Source: Kofleriaceae bacterium (GTDB lineage Bacteria; Myxococcota_A; Polyangia; Haliangiales; Haliangiaceae). From it: DNA of 45,271 bases. The translations under genes and the position numbers were made by a program. Below the pieces are notes generated by a model that saw only the letters and a list, made by a program, of their open reading frames with translations, had not been told where the DNA came from and searched no databases. This document shows positions 8,997 through 19,366 of the stretch, piece by piece. The stretch is from contig JANXOP010000149.1 in the NCBI GenBank assembly GCA_025357755.1, forward strand, positions 1 to 45,271, in the 5' to 3' direction. Position 1 is the stretch's first letter. Each line of letters opens with the position of its first letter.

Positions 8997-11762
8997 TCAT
9001 GGTCCGGTCTCCAGATCGGCGTGGTGCGCGCGCAGCTGCACGAGCGCCTGCACGCTCGCCTGCCATTCGCCCTTGGCGATCGACGACGACATCTCTTCGA
9101 GCACCGGCGTGATCGCACGCGCGAGCTCGACGTCCTCGAGCGCGGCATCGCGCATCGATTCGATCAAGCGGCGCTTCGCGATGCTCGCCGCGAGCGCGCG
9201 CTCGGGCACCGGGGCGCCCGGCAGCGGCGCATCGCGCTCGCCGACGCGGCCTGGCGGCAAGCCGAACAAGACGATGCGCGCGAACTGGCGCAGCGCCGTG
9301 AGATCCGCGAACCGCTCGGTGCCGAGGCTGTCGCCGACGTTCTTGCGCGGCGCGAAGCCGACCGGGAGCGCACGCGGGCGATGGCGATCCCAGAACAAGC
9401 GGACCGCGAACAGCCGCACGTCGCGATCGGGCGCATCCATCAACCATGCGAGGCGCTCGGCGCCGCCGACCCGGTCGTAGAGCTTGCGGATCAGCGTGAG
9501 CGCGACCTCGCGCGCGGCCTTTTGATTGCTCTCGGCGAGCTGGAACAATCGGCGGCCATCGATCCATGCGGCAGGCACGCGACGAACGGAGTCGCCCTCT
9601 CCGAGCGGGACCAAGGCGCCGAGCAACAGCTCCGAGCCGAGCTGACGTGGCTCCTTGTGCGGCGAGCCCGCGAGCTCGTACACGAGATCCTGATCGTTCC
9701 AGCGCACGAGCTCCTCGCCCGTGACCGCCGCGGCCAGGCGGCGAACATCGGCGCGGTCATCGGCAAACAACGGGCGGATGGTCTCGATCGGGTAGGCGTC
9801 GTGACCGAGCCGCGGCTGGATCCCGAGGGCCTTGGCTTCGGCGAGGCGCGGCCCGAGATCCGGGTGGTGCGCCTTGAGGTAGGTCGCGGCGAACGTGCGG
9901 ACCGCCTCCGGCTGCTTCTTGCCGGTCGCCATCTCCCACAGCTTCTCGACGCCGCCGAAATCTTTTGGCTCGAAGCTCTCGAGCAGCATGCGTTGGGCGA
10001 ACTGCGCGAGATCGGGCTCCGAGCTGCGCGCGAGCTCGAGCAACCAGCCGAGCCCGATCGAGCTCGCCGCGACGAGCCGGCGATCCGCGAGCGCCTTGAG
10101 CGCGATCGAGCGAAGCCGCGGCTTCGCGACGAGCGCCTTCAGCCAATCGACGTCGAGGTCCGGACCGGCGAGCATGCCGGCCTCGAGCCAGCGCTGCACG
10201 TTCGGGGTGCGCTGTGCATTCTCGAGCGACTTCTGGATCCACGCGACGCCGATCTCCTTCGCCGTGCGCTTCGCGAGCTCGGTGTAGATCGAGGTGACCA
10301 CGCCGCGGAGCTGATAGTTACCCTCGAACCGCGGATCGTCGAGCAGCTGGGTAAACGTGCGCGCCGGAATGGTCGCGTTCTTGTCGTTCCAGAACTTGAC
10401 CAGCGCGTTGTAGGCGTTCGCGCCCTGCGCGGCGGTATCGATGAAGACCTCTGCCGACATGTCACGCGGCGCGAAGCCTTGCGACAGCTTCGCGGCGGCC
10501 CACGGGGTGGCCCCCTGCACGATCAGCTGCGCGAGCACGGCGATGCCGAGCTGCTGCGGCGTCATCTGCTCGAGCCGCGCGGCAGCGAACGTGCGGACCG
10601 CGGGTGCACCTTGCAGGACGAGATCGACGAGCTCGGCAACCGGAATCTCCGGTGCGTTCGCGGCGGCATATTCGATCGCGTAGGTCTGCGCGTCCGGCGA
10701 CGGCGAGCGCAGGAACCCGACGACCATGTCGTGGAGGCCGAGGCCACGGAGCTTCGATTGATGAAACTCCGGACTCTCCTGGAGCAGTGTCACCACGAAC
10801 GAGTGGATCGCGGCGAGCGGGCGGCGACCGAGCCGCGCGAGCCACGCGGGCTCGACGGCGCGCAAGGCGAGCGGATGATCGAGGCGCAGCGATGCGATGG
10901 CCCAACGACACACCGCATCGTTGTCCGCGCTCTCGAGCAAGCGCAGGAGCGGCGCCGGCGACAGCTTCCACGCCTCGGGATACGCGCGCGCCGTCGCGAG
11001 CTCGGCATCCTTGGGGGGCTCGAAGCTGCCGTAGAGCCGGTTGTATTTCATCGCAGCGCCGTGCGCCCAGATGTGCGCGGCGACGACCGAACCCGCGCGA
11101 TAGCCTTCGGGATAGTTGCGCAGCACCTCGACGCAGAACGTGGCGTACGCGTCGGGCAGCGCGCGGCCGAGCTGGCGGAGGTAGCGCCACGCGCGACGCT
11201 TGAGATAGATGAAGGTCCCGGCCGAGACCTCGCCCGTGCCGCTGATCTGGCGATCGAGGCGGCACGCGATGGCGCCGAACATCGCCGCATCATGGCGATC
11301 CTCGGCGAGCTTGTAGATCGCCTTGACGCCTTGCCACACCCCCCACTTCAACGCGCCGTGCGCGACCACGTAAAGGATCGCCGCGCGGCCCTGGGCATCG
11401 CCGCGCTCGTAGAGCGCGAGCACGAGCTTGCCGAGGCGCAGGCGCGGCGGCGCGAACGTCGAAGCCTCGGCAGCCGCGAACGCTTCGAGGCGCGCGTGCT
11501 TCTTCTCGGTCGGATTCTTGCCGCGCATGGCGGCGGCGCCGAGCTGATACTTCAGCGTCGAGCCCGTGATCGCGCCGGCAGGAACTTCGATCGCGGGCGG
11601 TTGCGATTCGTCGTCGGTCGCGCCCCCATCGTCGAGCTCGCTGTGACCGGGCTCGGGGTCCGCTTGTTCGGCGTAGCGTACGATCAGCTCGCCGAGCATC
11701 GGATCGCTGGACGCGATCGCTCGTTCGAGATCCGAGAACGCTAACCGTGCTGAGCCCTCCAA
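8997..11762 (-). CDS. Large helical-repeat protein, first gene of three-gene set
   Basis: Protein of 921 aa, mostly alpha-helical, with HEAT-like segments such as SPDAQTYAIEYAAANAP and RDVRLFAVRLFWDRH. Residues about 180-215 hold a Trp/Arg-rich block (KRRAWRYLRQLGRALPD). An acidic linker lies near residues 35-55. There is no signal peptide, membrane span or recognisable enzyme motif. The start is uncertain: the longest reading begins with TTG at 11762, directly followed by GGAGGG, and the next in-frame ATG is at 11699. It lies 52 nt downstream of mrp on the same strand and 22 nt before the giant WD40/HEAT gene, so it is probably co-transcribed with the latter. I do not recognise the family with confidence; the block in residues 180-215 resembles helical parts of large WGR/MolR-type proteins. 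Confidence 0.75.
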   Translation of the reverse strand: MEGSARLAFSDLERAIASSDPMLGELIVRYAEQADPEPGHSELDDGGATDDESQPPAIEVPAGAITGSTLKYQLGAAAMRGKNPTEKKHARLEAFAAAEASTFAPPRLRLGKLVLALYERGDAQGRAAILYVVAHGALKWGVWQGVKAIYKLAEDRHDAAMFGAIACRLDRQISGTGEVSAGTFIYLKRRAWRYLRQLGRALPDAYATFCVEVLRNYPEGYRAGSVVAAHIWAHGAAMKYNRLYGSFEPPKDAELATARAYPEAWKLSPAPLLRLLESADNDAVCRWAIASLRLDHPLALRAVEPAWLARLGRRPLAAIHSFVVTLLQESPEFHQSKLRGLGLHDMVVGFLRSPSPDAQTYAIEYAAANAPEIPVAELVDLVLQGAPAVRTFAAARLEQMTPQQLGIAVLAQLIVQGATPWAAAKLSQGFAPRDMSAEVFIDTAAQGANAYNALVKFWNDKNATIPARTFTQLLDDPRFEGNYQLRGVVTSIYTELAKRTAKEIGVAWIQKSLENAQRTPNVQRWLEAGMLAGPDLDVDWLKALVAKPRLRSIALKALADRRLVAASSIGLGWLLELARSSEPDLAQFAQRMLLESFEPKDFGGVEKLWEMATGKKQPEAVRTFAATYLKAHHPDLGPRLAEAKALGIQPRLGHDAYPIETIRPLFADDRADVRRLAAAVTGEELVRWNDQDLVYELAGSPHKEPRQLGSELLLGALVPLGEGDSVRRVPAAWIDGRRLFQLAESNQKAAREVALTLIRKLYDRVGGAERLAWLMDAPDRDVRLFAVRLFWDRHRPRALPVGFAPRKNVGDSLGTERFADLTALRQFARIVLFGLPPGRVGERDAPLPGAPVPERALAASIAKRRLIESMRDAALEDVELARAITPVLEEMSSSIAKGEWQASVQALVQLRAHHADLETGP

Positions 11763-11814
11763 GCGATCGAAGCCTAACGAAAGGCTGGGGCCGATTGTCC
11801 GGAGTGCGTTCGAA
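11763..11814. other. Short gap between mrp and the three-gene set
   Basis: A 52-nt spacer. It holds a small possible hairpin (AGCCT/AGGCT) but no convincing promoter, so read-through from ribA-mrp into the large genes is possible. Confidence 0.4.
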
Positions 11815-12903
11815 TTATTTGATGACGGCGAGGCGAGGCGATCGCTTCGGCTTGCCGAGCACGCCCCGTGCGATTTCGATCGCCGCTCGGCTTGCGATAT
11901 CCATGAACAGCGCTGCGTTTTCCGAATCCGGGCTCGCGATCACGACCGGCACCCCCGCATCGCCTCCGAACCGGATGCGCGTGTCGATCGGAATCTCGCC
12001 GAAGAACTTGGTGCCGACTTCTTGCGCGAGGCGCTTGCCGCCGCCGTGGCTGAAGATCTCGTCGTGGTGGCCGCACGCCGGGCACTTGTAGTAGCTCATG
12101 TTCTCGACGATGCCGAGGATCGGAATCTCGACCTTCTCGAACATCGCGATGCCCTTCACGACATCGACGATCGAGACCTCTTGCGGGGTGGTCACCATCA
12201 CGGCGCCCGCGATCGGAATGAGCTGCGACAGCGAGAGCTGGACATCGCCGGTACCGGGCGGCAGATCGCAGACGAGGTAGTCGAGGTCACCCCAGTCGAC
12301 GTCGCCGAGAAACTGCTGGAGCAGGCGATGGACCATCGGGCCACGCCACACGACCGCTTCATCTTTATCGACGAAGAAGCCGACCGAGACGACCTTGAGG
12401 CCGTGCATCTGTGCCGGGATGATCTTCGAATCTTCCGAGGCGCGGGCCGGCACTTCGGGCGCGCCGAGCATCGTCGGGATCGACGGGCCGAACACGTCGG
12501 CATCGAGCAAGCCGACCTTCGCGCCGTGCTTGAGGAGCGCGAGCGCGACATTGACCGCGACGGTCGACTTGCCGACGCCACCCTTGCCGGCCGCGATCGC
12601 GAGCACGTTCTTGGGGCCCTTCAGCGTGGCCTTGTCGCTCGGTGTCGGCGTGAACGCAGTGTTGACGTCGGCGATCACGGTCACCCGCTTGGCGCCGAGC
12701 GGCTTGATCACCGCTTCGATCCGGTTCTGGAGCTCGCGCCGCATTGGCAGCGTGTACGCGTGGGTCGGGATATCGAGCCGCACCATCACGTCCTCGCCCT
12801 GGACCTCCGCGCTGCGCAGGATCCGATAGCTGACGATGTCTTTCTCGAACACCGGGTCGATGACGGTCGCGAGTGCGGTTTTGACTTGGTCTTCGGTGAT
12901 CAC
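11815..12903 (-). CDS. mrp: Mrp/ApbC-type Fe-S cluster carrier P-loop ATPase
   Basis: Protein of 362 aa. Residues 1-80 form a MIP18/DUF59 domain. A deviant Walker A motif GKGGVGKST starts near residue 106, followed by LLDADVFGPS and the CDLPPGTGD block. A CPACG pair (CxxC) near residue 277 is the inter-subunit Fe-S ligand typical of Mrp/NBP35 proteins. The family carries and transfers Fe-S clusters in the cytoplasm. The GTG start overlaps the ribA stop as GTGA, so the two are probably translationally coupled. Such a carrier fits the isc operon 4 kb away. Confidence 0.93.
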   Translation of the reverse strand: MITEDQVKTALATVIDPVFEKDIVSYRILRSAEVQGEDVMVRLDIPTHAYTLPMRRELQNRIEAVIKPLGAKRVTVIADVNTAFTPTPSDKATLKGPKNVLAIAAGKGGVGKSTVAVNVALALLKHGAKVGLLDADVFGPSIPTMLGAPEVPARASEDSKIIPAQMHGLKVVSVGFFVDKDEAVVWRGPMVHRLLQQFLGDVDWGDLDYLVCDLPPGTGDVQLSLSQLIPIAGAVMVTTPQEVSIVDVVKGIAMFEKVEIPILGIVENMSYYKCPACGHHDEIFSHGGGKRLAQEVGTKFFGEIPIDTRIRFGGDAGVPVVIASPDSENAALFMDIASRAAIEIARGVLGKPKRSPRLAVIK

Positions 12904-13511
12904 GGTAGGTGGCCCATCTTCTCGCGCTTGGCTTCGAGGTAGTGCGCGTTGTGCTCGGTCAGACCGACGTGGTGCGCTTCGAGCGCGGCGACGACGATGC
13001 CGGCCTCCTCGAGTCCACGCCGCTTCGCGGGGTTATTCGTCATCAAGCGCACCGAACGCACGCCGAGGTCACTCAGCATCGCGGCCGCGAGATCGTAGTG
13101 ACGCGCATCAGCTTCGAAGCCGAGCTCGAGGTTCGCCTCGACCGTGTCCTTGCCGTGATCTTGAAGCGCGTAGGCTTTGATCTTGTTGCCGAGGCCGATA
13201 CCACGGCCTTCCTGAACCAGGTAGGACACGACGCCGCGGCCCTCGCGGCCGATCTTCTCGAACGCTGCATCGAGCTGCGCACCGCAGTCGCAGCGCAGCG
13301 AGTGGAGGACCTCGCCGGTGAAGCAGGACGAATGGACGCGGGTGAGGACGTTGTCGCCGCGGACATCGCCGAGCACCATGGCGACGTGCTCCTCGTCGAC
13401 GATACCGACCGCGGTCGAGCCGAGGTTGCCGCGCTGGCCAGTCCGATACACCACCACACGGAACTCTCCGTAGGGCGTCGGGAGGCGGGCCTCGGAGTAC
13501 CTCGAAAGCAT
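12900..13511 (-). CDS. ribA: GTP cyclohydrolase II (riboflavin synthesis)
   Basis: Protein of 203 aa that opens GTP to 2,5-diamino-6-ribosylamino-pyrimidinone phosphate, the first step of riboflavin synthesis. Zinc ligands C63, C74 and C76 lie in RVHSSC...LRCDCG, followed by QEGRGIGL and RLMTNNPAK. The length matches stand-alone RibA; no RibB domain is fused. A longer in-frame reading starts at 13568, but the ATG at 13511 gives the usual N-terminus and lies 6 nt after the predicted transcription start. It overlaps mrp by 4 nt. Confidence 0.94.
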   Translation of the reverse strand: MLSRYSEARLPTPYGEFRVVVYRTGQRGNLGSTAVGIVDEEHVAMVLGDVRGDNVLTRVHSSCFTGEVLHSLRCDCGAQLDAAFEKIGREGRGVVSYLVQEGRGIGLGNKIKAYALQDHGKDTVEANLELGFEADARHYDLAAAMLSDLGVRSVRLMTNNPAKRRGLEEAGIVVAALEAHHVGLTEHNAHYLEAKREKMGHLP

Positions 13512-13523
13512 GTGCTGGGGCCG

Positions 13524-13552
13524 TGTATGACCCCCCGTGTGGCCCTTGTCAA
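13524..13552 (-). promoter_or_regulatory. Sigma70-type promoter of ribA
   Basis: TTGACA (13547-13552) and CATACA (13524-13529) are separated by exactly 17 bp. The expected start, near 13517, gives a leader of about 6 nt before the ATG at 13511. Confidence 0.65.
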
Positions 13553-13575
13553 TCGTCGGCGGTCGCACCCGAACA

Positions 13576-13584
13576 TGCTAAGGT
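13576..13584 (+). promoter_or_regulatory. Extended -10 (TGCTAAGGT) of def
   Basis: TGC-TAAGGT is an extended -10-like element. No good -35 is seen 16-18 bp upstream. Transcription would start near 13591, 3 nt before the def ATG. Confidence 0.4.
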
Positions 13585-13593
13585 TGCGATGCT

Positions 13594-14127
13594 ATGGCAG
13601 TGCGCCCGACCGTGATCTGGCCCGATGCGCGGCTTCGCGAGCCGACCGTCGAAGTCGTGGAGATCGATGACAGCGTTCGTGCGCTGTACCAAGACCTCTG
13701 CGACTCGATGTACGCCGAAAACGGCCTCGGCATGGCCGCGGTCCAGATCGGCGACAACCGCAAGATGTTCATCGTCGAGCCCAAGCTCGCGGGCTTCACC
13801 GATAAAGATCTTCCGATCGCATTCATCAACCCGGTCGTGCTCGAGTCGAGCGATGACGTGCAGGACTCCGAGGAGGGCTGCCTGTCGTTCCCCGACATCT
13901 ACATCAAGGTGAAGCGGCCGATGCGCACACGCGTTCGGGCGCTCGGGATCGACGGCAAGCTCTTCGAGATCTCCGGCGAGGCGCTGCTCGCGCGGTGCCT
14001 GCTGCACGAGAACGATCACCTGACCGGCAAGCTGCTCGTCGACTTCGTCGGCCCGCTGAAGCGCCAGATGATCAAGAAGAAGCTGCAGAAGGTCAAAGAC
14101 GCGATCGCCGAAGACGCGGAAGCCTAG
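13594..14127 (+). CDS. def: Peptide deformylase
   Basis: Protein of 177 aa that removes the N-formyl group from new polypeptides. The three family motifs are present: GLGMAAVQIG (44-53, usually GxGLAAxQxG, with Met for Leu), EGCLS (94-98, metal ligand C96) and HENDH (138-142, metal ligands H138/H142 and catalytic E139). The C-terminus is Lys-rich. It heads a plus-strand run, diverges from ribA across 82 nt, and is followed 8 nt later by folB. Confidence 0.96.
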   Translation: MAVRPTVIWPDARLREPTVEVVEIDDSVRALYQDLCDSMYAENGLGMAAVQIGDNRKMFIVEPKLAGFTDKDLPIAFINPVVLESSDDVQDSEEGCLSFPDIYIKVKRPMRTRVRALGIDGKLFEISGEALLARCLLHENDHLTGKLLVDFVGPLKRQMIKKKLQKVKDAIAEDAEA

Positions 14128-14135
14128 CGTCGCGC

Positions 14136-14504
14136 ATGACCGATAGCGTGTTCGTACGTGGCTTGGAGTTCGAGGGAAACCACGGCTACTCCGCGGCCGA
14201 GCGACGCGGCACGCGGCGGTTTCGCGTCCACCTCACGCTCGAGCTCGCACTCGGCGCCGCCGCCTCCTCCGACCGGATCGCGGACACGGTCGACTACTTC
14301 AAGGTCTCCGAGATCGTGGTCGCGGTCGGTACGAAATCGACCTTCAAATTGCTCGAGGCACTCGCGGGCACGATCGCCGAGAAGATCCAAGATCTGTATC
14401 CGCGCGCAGGCGTCGTGATCGAGCTCGAGAAGCTCGCGCCGCCCTGCCCCGGTGTTCCAGCGGCATGCGGTGTACGTCTGCACCTAGCACCGCGCGCCGC
14501 ATAA
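14136..14504 (+). CDS. folB: Dihydroneopterin aldolase (folate synthesis)
   Basis: Protein of 122 aa, the usual family size. It converts dihydroneopterin to 6-hydroxymethyl-dihydropterin plus glycolaldehyde. Family features are the start FEGNHGYSAAER, the DTVDY block and an EKLAPP segment near the C-terminus that carries the catalytic Lys. The ATG at 14136 lies 8 nt after the def stop and gives the expected N-terminus. A longer in-frame reading starts inside def and is unlikely. Confidence 0.9.
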   Translation: MTDSVFVRGLEFEGNHGYSAAERRGTRRFRVHLTLELALGAAASSDRIADTVDYFKVSEIVVAVGTKSTFKLLEALAGTIAEKIQDLYPRAGVVIELEKLAPPCPGVPAACGVRLHLAPRAA

Positions 14505-14530
14505 CCAAAGACCGATCTTTCGATCTGGTT
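14503..14530 (+). terminator. Weak terminator-like hairpin after folB
   Basis: AACCA (14503-14507) can pair with TGGTT (14526-14530), enclosing GATC/GATC around a TTTC loop. A T/C-rich stretch (TTCCCTCTT) follows. The stem is imperfect, so this is tentative. Confidence 0.3.
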
Positions 14531-14589
14531 TTCCCTCTTGAGCGCACGGCGTAACCGGGCTAAGCCCCCCGGATGCCCTGGACCGAGCA

Positions 14590-15381
14590 GTGATCGAGCG
14601 CGACCCGAAGACCCTGGCCCGGCTCCAGACCGTCGTGACCGCGCTCATCGAGCACCGCGTGTCGACGTCGCTCGTCGACGTCGAACGTGCGCTGGCTCGC
14701 TGGCGTTCCGGTGCGCACTCCGCACTCGCAGCTCACGGTGCGGTGCTCCGTCATGCCGCGCGCTGCGAACGTACGGTCGAGCGCGTCACCGCCGCGGCGG
14801 GCGATCGTCCGGAGGGTATCCTGCGCGATGCGGTCGACGCCGGCCTGATGAATGCCGACGAGTTAGTCGAGCTTGTCGGCAAGCAACCGGACCAGGTCGA
14901 GACCATCGGCGCCTTGCGTGATGACGACGATGCGAGCGCCCCCGACAAGCGCCGCACGCTCGAGCAATTGCTCGCGCGTGGCCCGGTGCTCGTTCACGTC
15001 GATGCACGCCGCACGGAAGTCGCGGTGCCACCCCGCTTTCGCGCCGATGCCTCGCTGGTGTTGCGCTTCGGCTACACGCTCCAGCCCGCGATCCGCGATC
15101 TGTGCATCGACGACGAGGGCATCTCCGGCACGCTCACGTTCGGCGGCTCGCCGTTCCACGTGATGTTGCCGTGGACCGCGGTCTACGCCGCGATGGTCGA
15201 GGGCGAGCAGCGTGGCACGGTGTGGCCCGAGGACGTGCCCGAGGACGTGCTCACCGGTTCCGGCGATCAGCCGGCCGTGACTTCGCACGGCAACGCGATC
15301 CCCGAGGTCAGCGAGGCGGCAGCGGTCGAGCCCGCGCCGCGAGCGAAGCGCACCACTGGCCACCTGAAGCTCGTCGAATAA
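14590..15381 (+). CDS. SspB-like ClpXP protease adaptor
   Basis: Protein of 263 aa. Residues about 128-217 match the SspB fold: RGPVLVHVDARRTEVAVPP, then a beta-rich core ending MLPWTAVYAAMVEGEQ. SspB delivers ssrA-tagged and other substrates to ClpXP. The C-terminus, after a long flexible linker, ends in GHLKLVE, which resembles the ClpX-binding tail of SspB (LRVVK in E. coli). An N-terminal helical region of about 120 residues is extra. The GTG start overlaps the stop of a 6-codon ATG mini-ORF (14573-14593) as GTGA. The next gene starts on the last base of its TAA. Confidence 0.78.
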   Translation: MIERDPKTLARLQTVVTALIEHRVSTSLVDVERALARWRSGAHSALAAHGAVLRHAARCERTVERVTAAAGDRPEGILRDAVDAGLMNADELVELVGKQPDQVETIGALRDDDDASAPDKRRTLEQLLARGPVLVHVDARRTEVAVPPRFRADASLVLRFGYTLQPAIRDLCIDDEGISGTLTFGGSPFHVMLPWTAVYAAMVEGEQRGTVWPEDVPEDVLTGSGDQPAVTSHGNAIPEVSEAAAVEPAPRAKRTTGHLKLVE

Positions 15382-16106
15382 TGCGTCGGGTGCTGATCCC
15401 CGCGGTGCTGGGCATCGCGGCGGCGTGTGGTCCGAACGGCGCGACGCACGAGAAGAGCGACCCGATCGGATCGTCCGATCTGCCGCATCGCGGCACGCCC
15501 GCGCCGCATATCGCCTGGAAAGACAGCGCGTTCGGCACCGAGGCCTTGCCCGTGGTCGCGCGTGCCGGTGAAGTCGCGATCGTCGCGGTCCGCCAGATCG
15601 ATGGCGAGCGCGGCTTCGCGAACCTCCGCATCGAGGTCCGCGATCGCGCGGACAAGACCATCCAGACCATCCAGATCCTCAACTCGAACGAGTACGAGAA
15701 GCTCGCGCCGGGCGGGATCGCCGGGCCCGAGCTACAGCAACGGATCGAGGTAGCGAACACCGAGCTGAGGCGGCTCCACGATCTGCACGACCTCGTCGCG
15801 ATGAAGCCGCTCGAGATCCAGGCCCCGACCGACAACACGTTCCCGCACCTCGCGATCGGTGACGGGCTCGATGTCGATTGGAGCAGCGATCACGTACACG
15901 TGTTTCGCCACAACTCCGATCGCCAGGTCGTCACCGTCGAGGGCAAGGCGTGGCTCGCGCCCGTTCGCCCGAGCTGCGACAACCCGGCGTTCCTGCGCGC
16001 CGCATTTCATGCGCCCGAGCTGACGGTCGTCGTCGTCCAGATCGCGTATCGCGGCTCCGATAGCTGCGGCGTCCCGAGCGACCAGTTCCACGTCGTCTCC
16101 TGGTAA
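15381..16106 (+). CDS. Putative lipoprotein of unknown function
   Basis: Protein of 241 aa. The N-terminus MRRVLIPAVLGIAAAC is a lipoprotein signal peptide with lipobox AAAC, so an envelope location is likely. The mature part alternates beta strands and one helical stretch (about residues 115-140). Two late Cys residues (in RPSCDNP and SDSCGVP) could form a disulfide. No family is recognised. Its ATG overlaps the stop of the SspB-like gene by 1 nt. Confidence 0.7.
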   Translation: MRRVLIPAVLGIAAACGPNGATHEKSDPIGSSDLPHRGTPAPHIAWKDSAFGTEALPVVARAGEVAIVAVRQIDGERGFANLRIEVRDRADKTIQTIQILNSNEYEKLAPGGIAGPELQQRIEVANTELRRLHDLHDLVAMKPLEIQAPTDNTFPHLAIGDGLDVDWSSDHVHVFRHNSDRQVVTVEGKAWLAPVRPSCDNPAFLRAAFHAPELTVVVVQIAYRGSDSCGVPSDQFHVVSW

Positions 16107-16135
16107 CGCTCCCAGCAACTCGCGACATGCAATCA

Positions 16136-16148
16136 GCGGCGAAGCCGC
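16136..16148. terminator. Small GC hairpin between convergent operons
   Basis: GCGGC-GAA-GCCGC is a 5-bp stem in the 54-nt gap between the lipoprotein gene and fdx, which converge. It could end either transcript. It lacks a strong U-run, so support is modest. Confidence 0.35.
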
Positions 16149-16160
16149 AGCAGTCTTCAG

Positions 16161-16576
16161 CTAGCCGTTAGCAGCAGCCGCCGCGGCCGCCGCGCGACGC
16201 GCCTGCGCTTCCGCGGCCTCGCGCTTGCGCTCGTCGGGATTCTCGTCGAGCCACGCTTGCAGCGACTCCTGCGTGATCTCGATGACGAGATCGACGTCGC
16301 CAACCTTCGCCTGACAAGCGAGCCGCGACTCGGGACGGACATCGAACGCCTTGTCCATGATGTCGTCTTCTTTGTCGTGGACCGCGGCGAGCGATTCGAC
16401 GCCCTGCTCGACCCAGACGTGACAGGTCGAGCACGCGAGGTTGCCACCGCAGGCATGCCCTACACGCGCACCGCAGTGCTCGGCGACATCGAGGATCGAT
16501 TCACCGCGCTTGACCTCGACCTCGAGGGGACCGGTCGACTTGACGCCATGCGGGTTGAGAAAACGTACTTTCGGCA

Positions 16577-16577
<1 letters not shown>
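16161..16577 (-). CDS. fdx: Isc-type [2Fe-2S] ferredoxin
   Basis: Protein of 138 aa. Cluster ligands are C43, C49, C52 and C88 (CGGNLACSTC, then C), the adrenodoxin-like spacing of Isc ferredoxins. It would supply electrons for cluster assembly on IscU. The last 25 residues are an Ala-rich helical tail not usual in the family. Its ATG overlaps the hscA stop as ATGA. It is the last gene of the isc operon. Confidence 0.95.
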
Positions 16578-18445
<1,868 letters not shown>

Positions 18446-18449
18446 CTAT

Positions 18450-18989
18450 TTAGTCCTCGTCCTGATCGAGCGCGGCGTCGCACTCTTCGAGATAGCGATC
18501 GACGTAGCGCAAGCCGATGAGGACCCGCTTGATCCCGTCGAGGTCTTGCTGGGCGAATAGCCGGTCGAGCTCGGTGAGGTCTCGCGCGCGGCGCTGCTTC
18601 ATGTCCGTCTGCAGCGCTTCGATCTTCGCGATGGCCTTCGCGGCCCGGGCCTCGGCGAGCTCTTCGCGCATCTCGAGCACGGCCATGATCGTGACCGGAT
18701 CGAGCCGCTCGTTCTCGCCGATCGAGACGCCGGCGCGCTCGAGCAGGTACTCCGCCCGACCGACCGGCTTCTTCAGGGTCTGATACGCGTCGTTGAGAGC
18801 GCGCGAGCGCGACAACGCCACCACGCGTTCGGCTGCAGGTGCAGACGCGAACCTGTCGGGGTGGAGCTCCTTCGAGCGCTCGTAGAACGCGCGCTCGATC
18901 ACATCGCCATCGAGATCGAACCGCGCCGGCAAGCCGAGCAGGTCGAACGCGTCCGGCTGCCTAGAACTGGACGGACTCTCCACAGCCAC
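18450..18989 (-). CDS. hscB: J-domain co-chaperone HscB
   Basis: Protein of 179 aa. A J domain with the HPDRF signature is followed by a C-terminal helical bundle that binds Isc[14 protein letters not shown] matches the usual HscB start, preceded here by about 13 extra residues. The start is a GTG at 18989 (another GTG lies two codons on), inside the 3' end of iscA, giving a 29-nt overlap. No closer AUG/GUG/UUG exists, so the overlap appears real. Confidence 0.92.
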   Translation of the reverse strand: MAVESPSSSRQPDAFDLLGLPARFDLDGDVIERAFYERSKELHPDRFASAPAAERVVALSRSRALNDAYQTLKKPVGRAEYLLERAGVSIGENERLDPVTIMAVLEMREELAEARAAKAIAKIEALQTDMKQRRARDLTELDRLFAQQDLDGIKRVLIGLRYVDRYLEECDAALDQDED

Positions 18990-19359
18990 ACTCGCCCTTG
19001 GCGTTGGGATTATTGAACTTGAACCCGTGGCCCATCATCCCGCGGACAAAATCGAGCGTCATGCCGCCGAGGTACACGAGCGATTTCGGATCGACGACGA
19101 TGCCGACCAGCTCACCCTCGGGCGTCGTCGCCGAGAAGATGCTGTCGGTCGGCTTCGGCTCGTCCGCCCACTCGAACACGTAGGTGAATCCGGTGCAGCC
19201 GCCACCCCGCACGCCCACCCGGATTCGCGAACCCGGCGTGCCACGCTTGGCGCGTTGCTTCGAGATCTCCTGCGCAGCCGACTCCGTCACGACGACCTCT
19301 CGCTTGGACGAGGGCGCAGGGGCGGGCTTGGTAGCGGTCTGGGCTTCAGCAGTGTTCAT
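18961..19359 (-). CDS. iscA: A-type Fe-S carrier in the isc operon
   Basis: Protein of 132 aa. Conserved cluster ligands C55 (GGGCTGF), C124 and C126 (CGCG) are present. A-type carriers deliver Fe-S clusters to apo-proteins. An N-terminal Ala/Pro/Lys extension of about 20 residues precedes the fold. It lies 7 nt after iscU. A second A-type carrier occurs at 26315-26707. Confidence 0.95.
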   Translation of the reverse strand: MNTAEAQTATKPAPAPSSKREVVVTESAAQEISKQRAKRGTPGSRIRVGVRGGGCTGFTYVFEWADEPKPTDSIFSATTPEGELVGIVVDPKSLVYLGGMTLDFVRGMMGHGFKFNNPNAKGECGCGESVQF

Positions 19360-19366
19360 GGGTCAC

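Noticed and set aside
2078..9148. Longer start of the giant WD40/HEAT protein at 9148
   Set aside because: The added 58 residues are Arg/Ser/Cys-rich and overlap the upstream gene by about 150 nt; they look like mirror-frame sequence.
8304..11744. Plus-strand open frame of 1146 codons opposite the helical-repeat genes
   Set aside because: It is antisense to two strong genes. Its product is an Arg/Glu/Ala-rich string without domains, as expected from the GC-rich codon pattern of the minus-strand genes.
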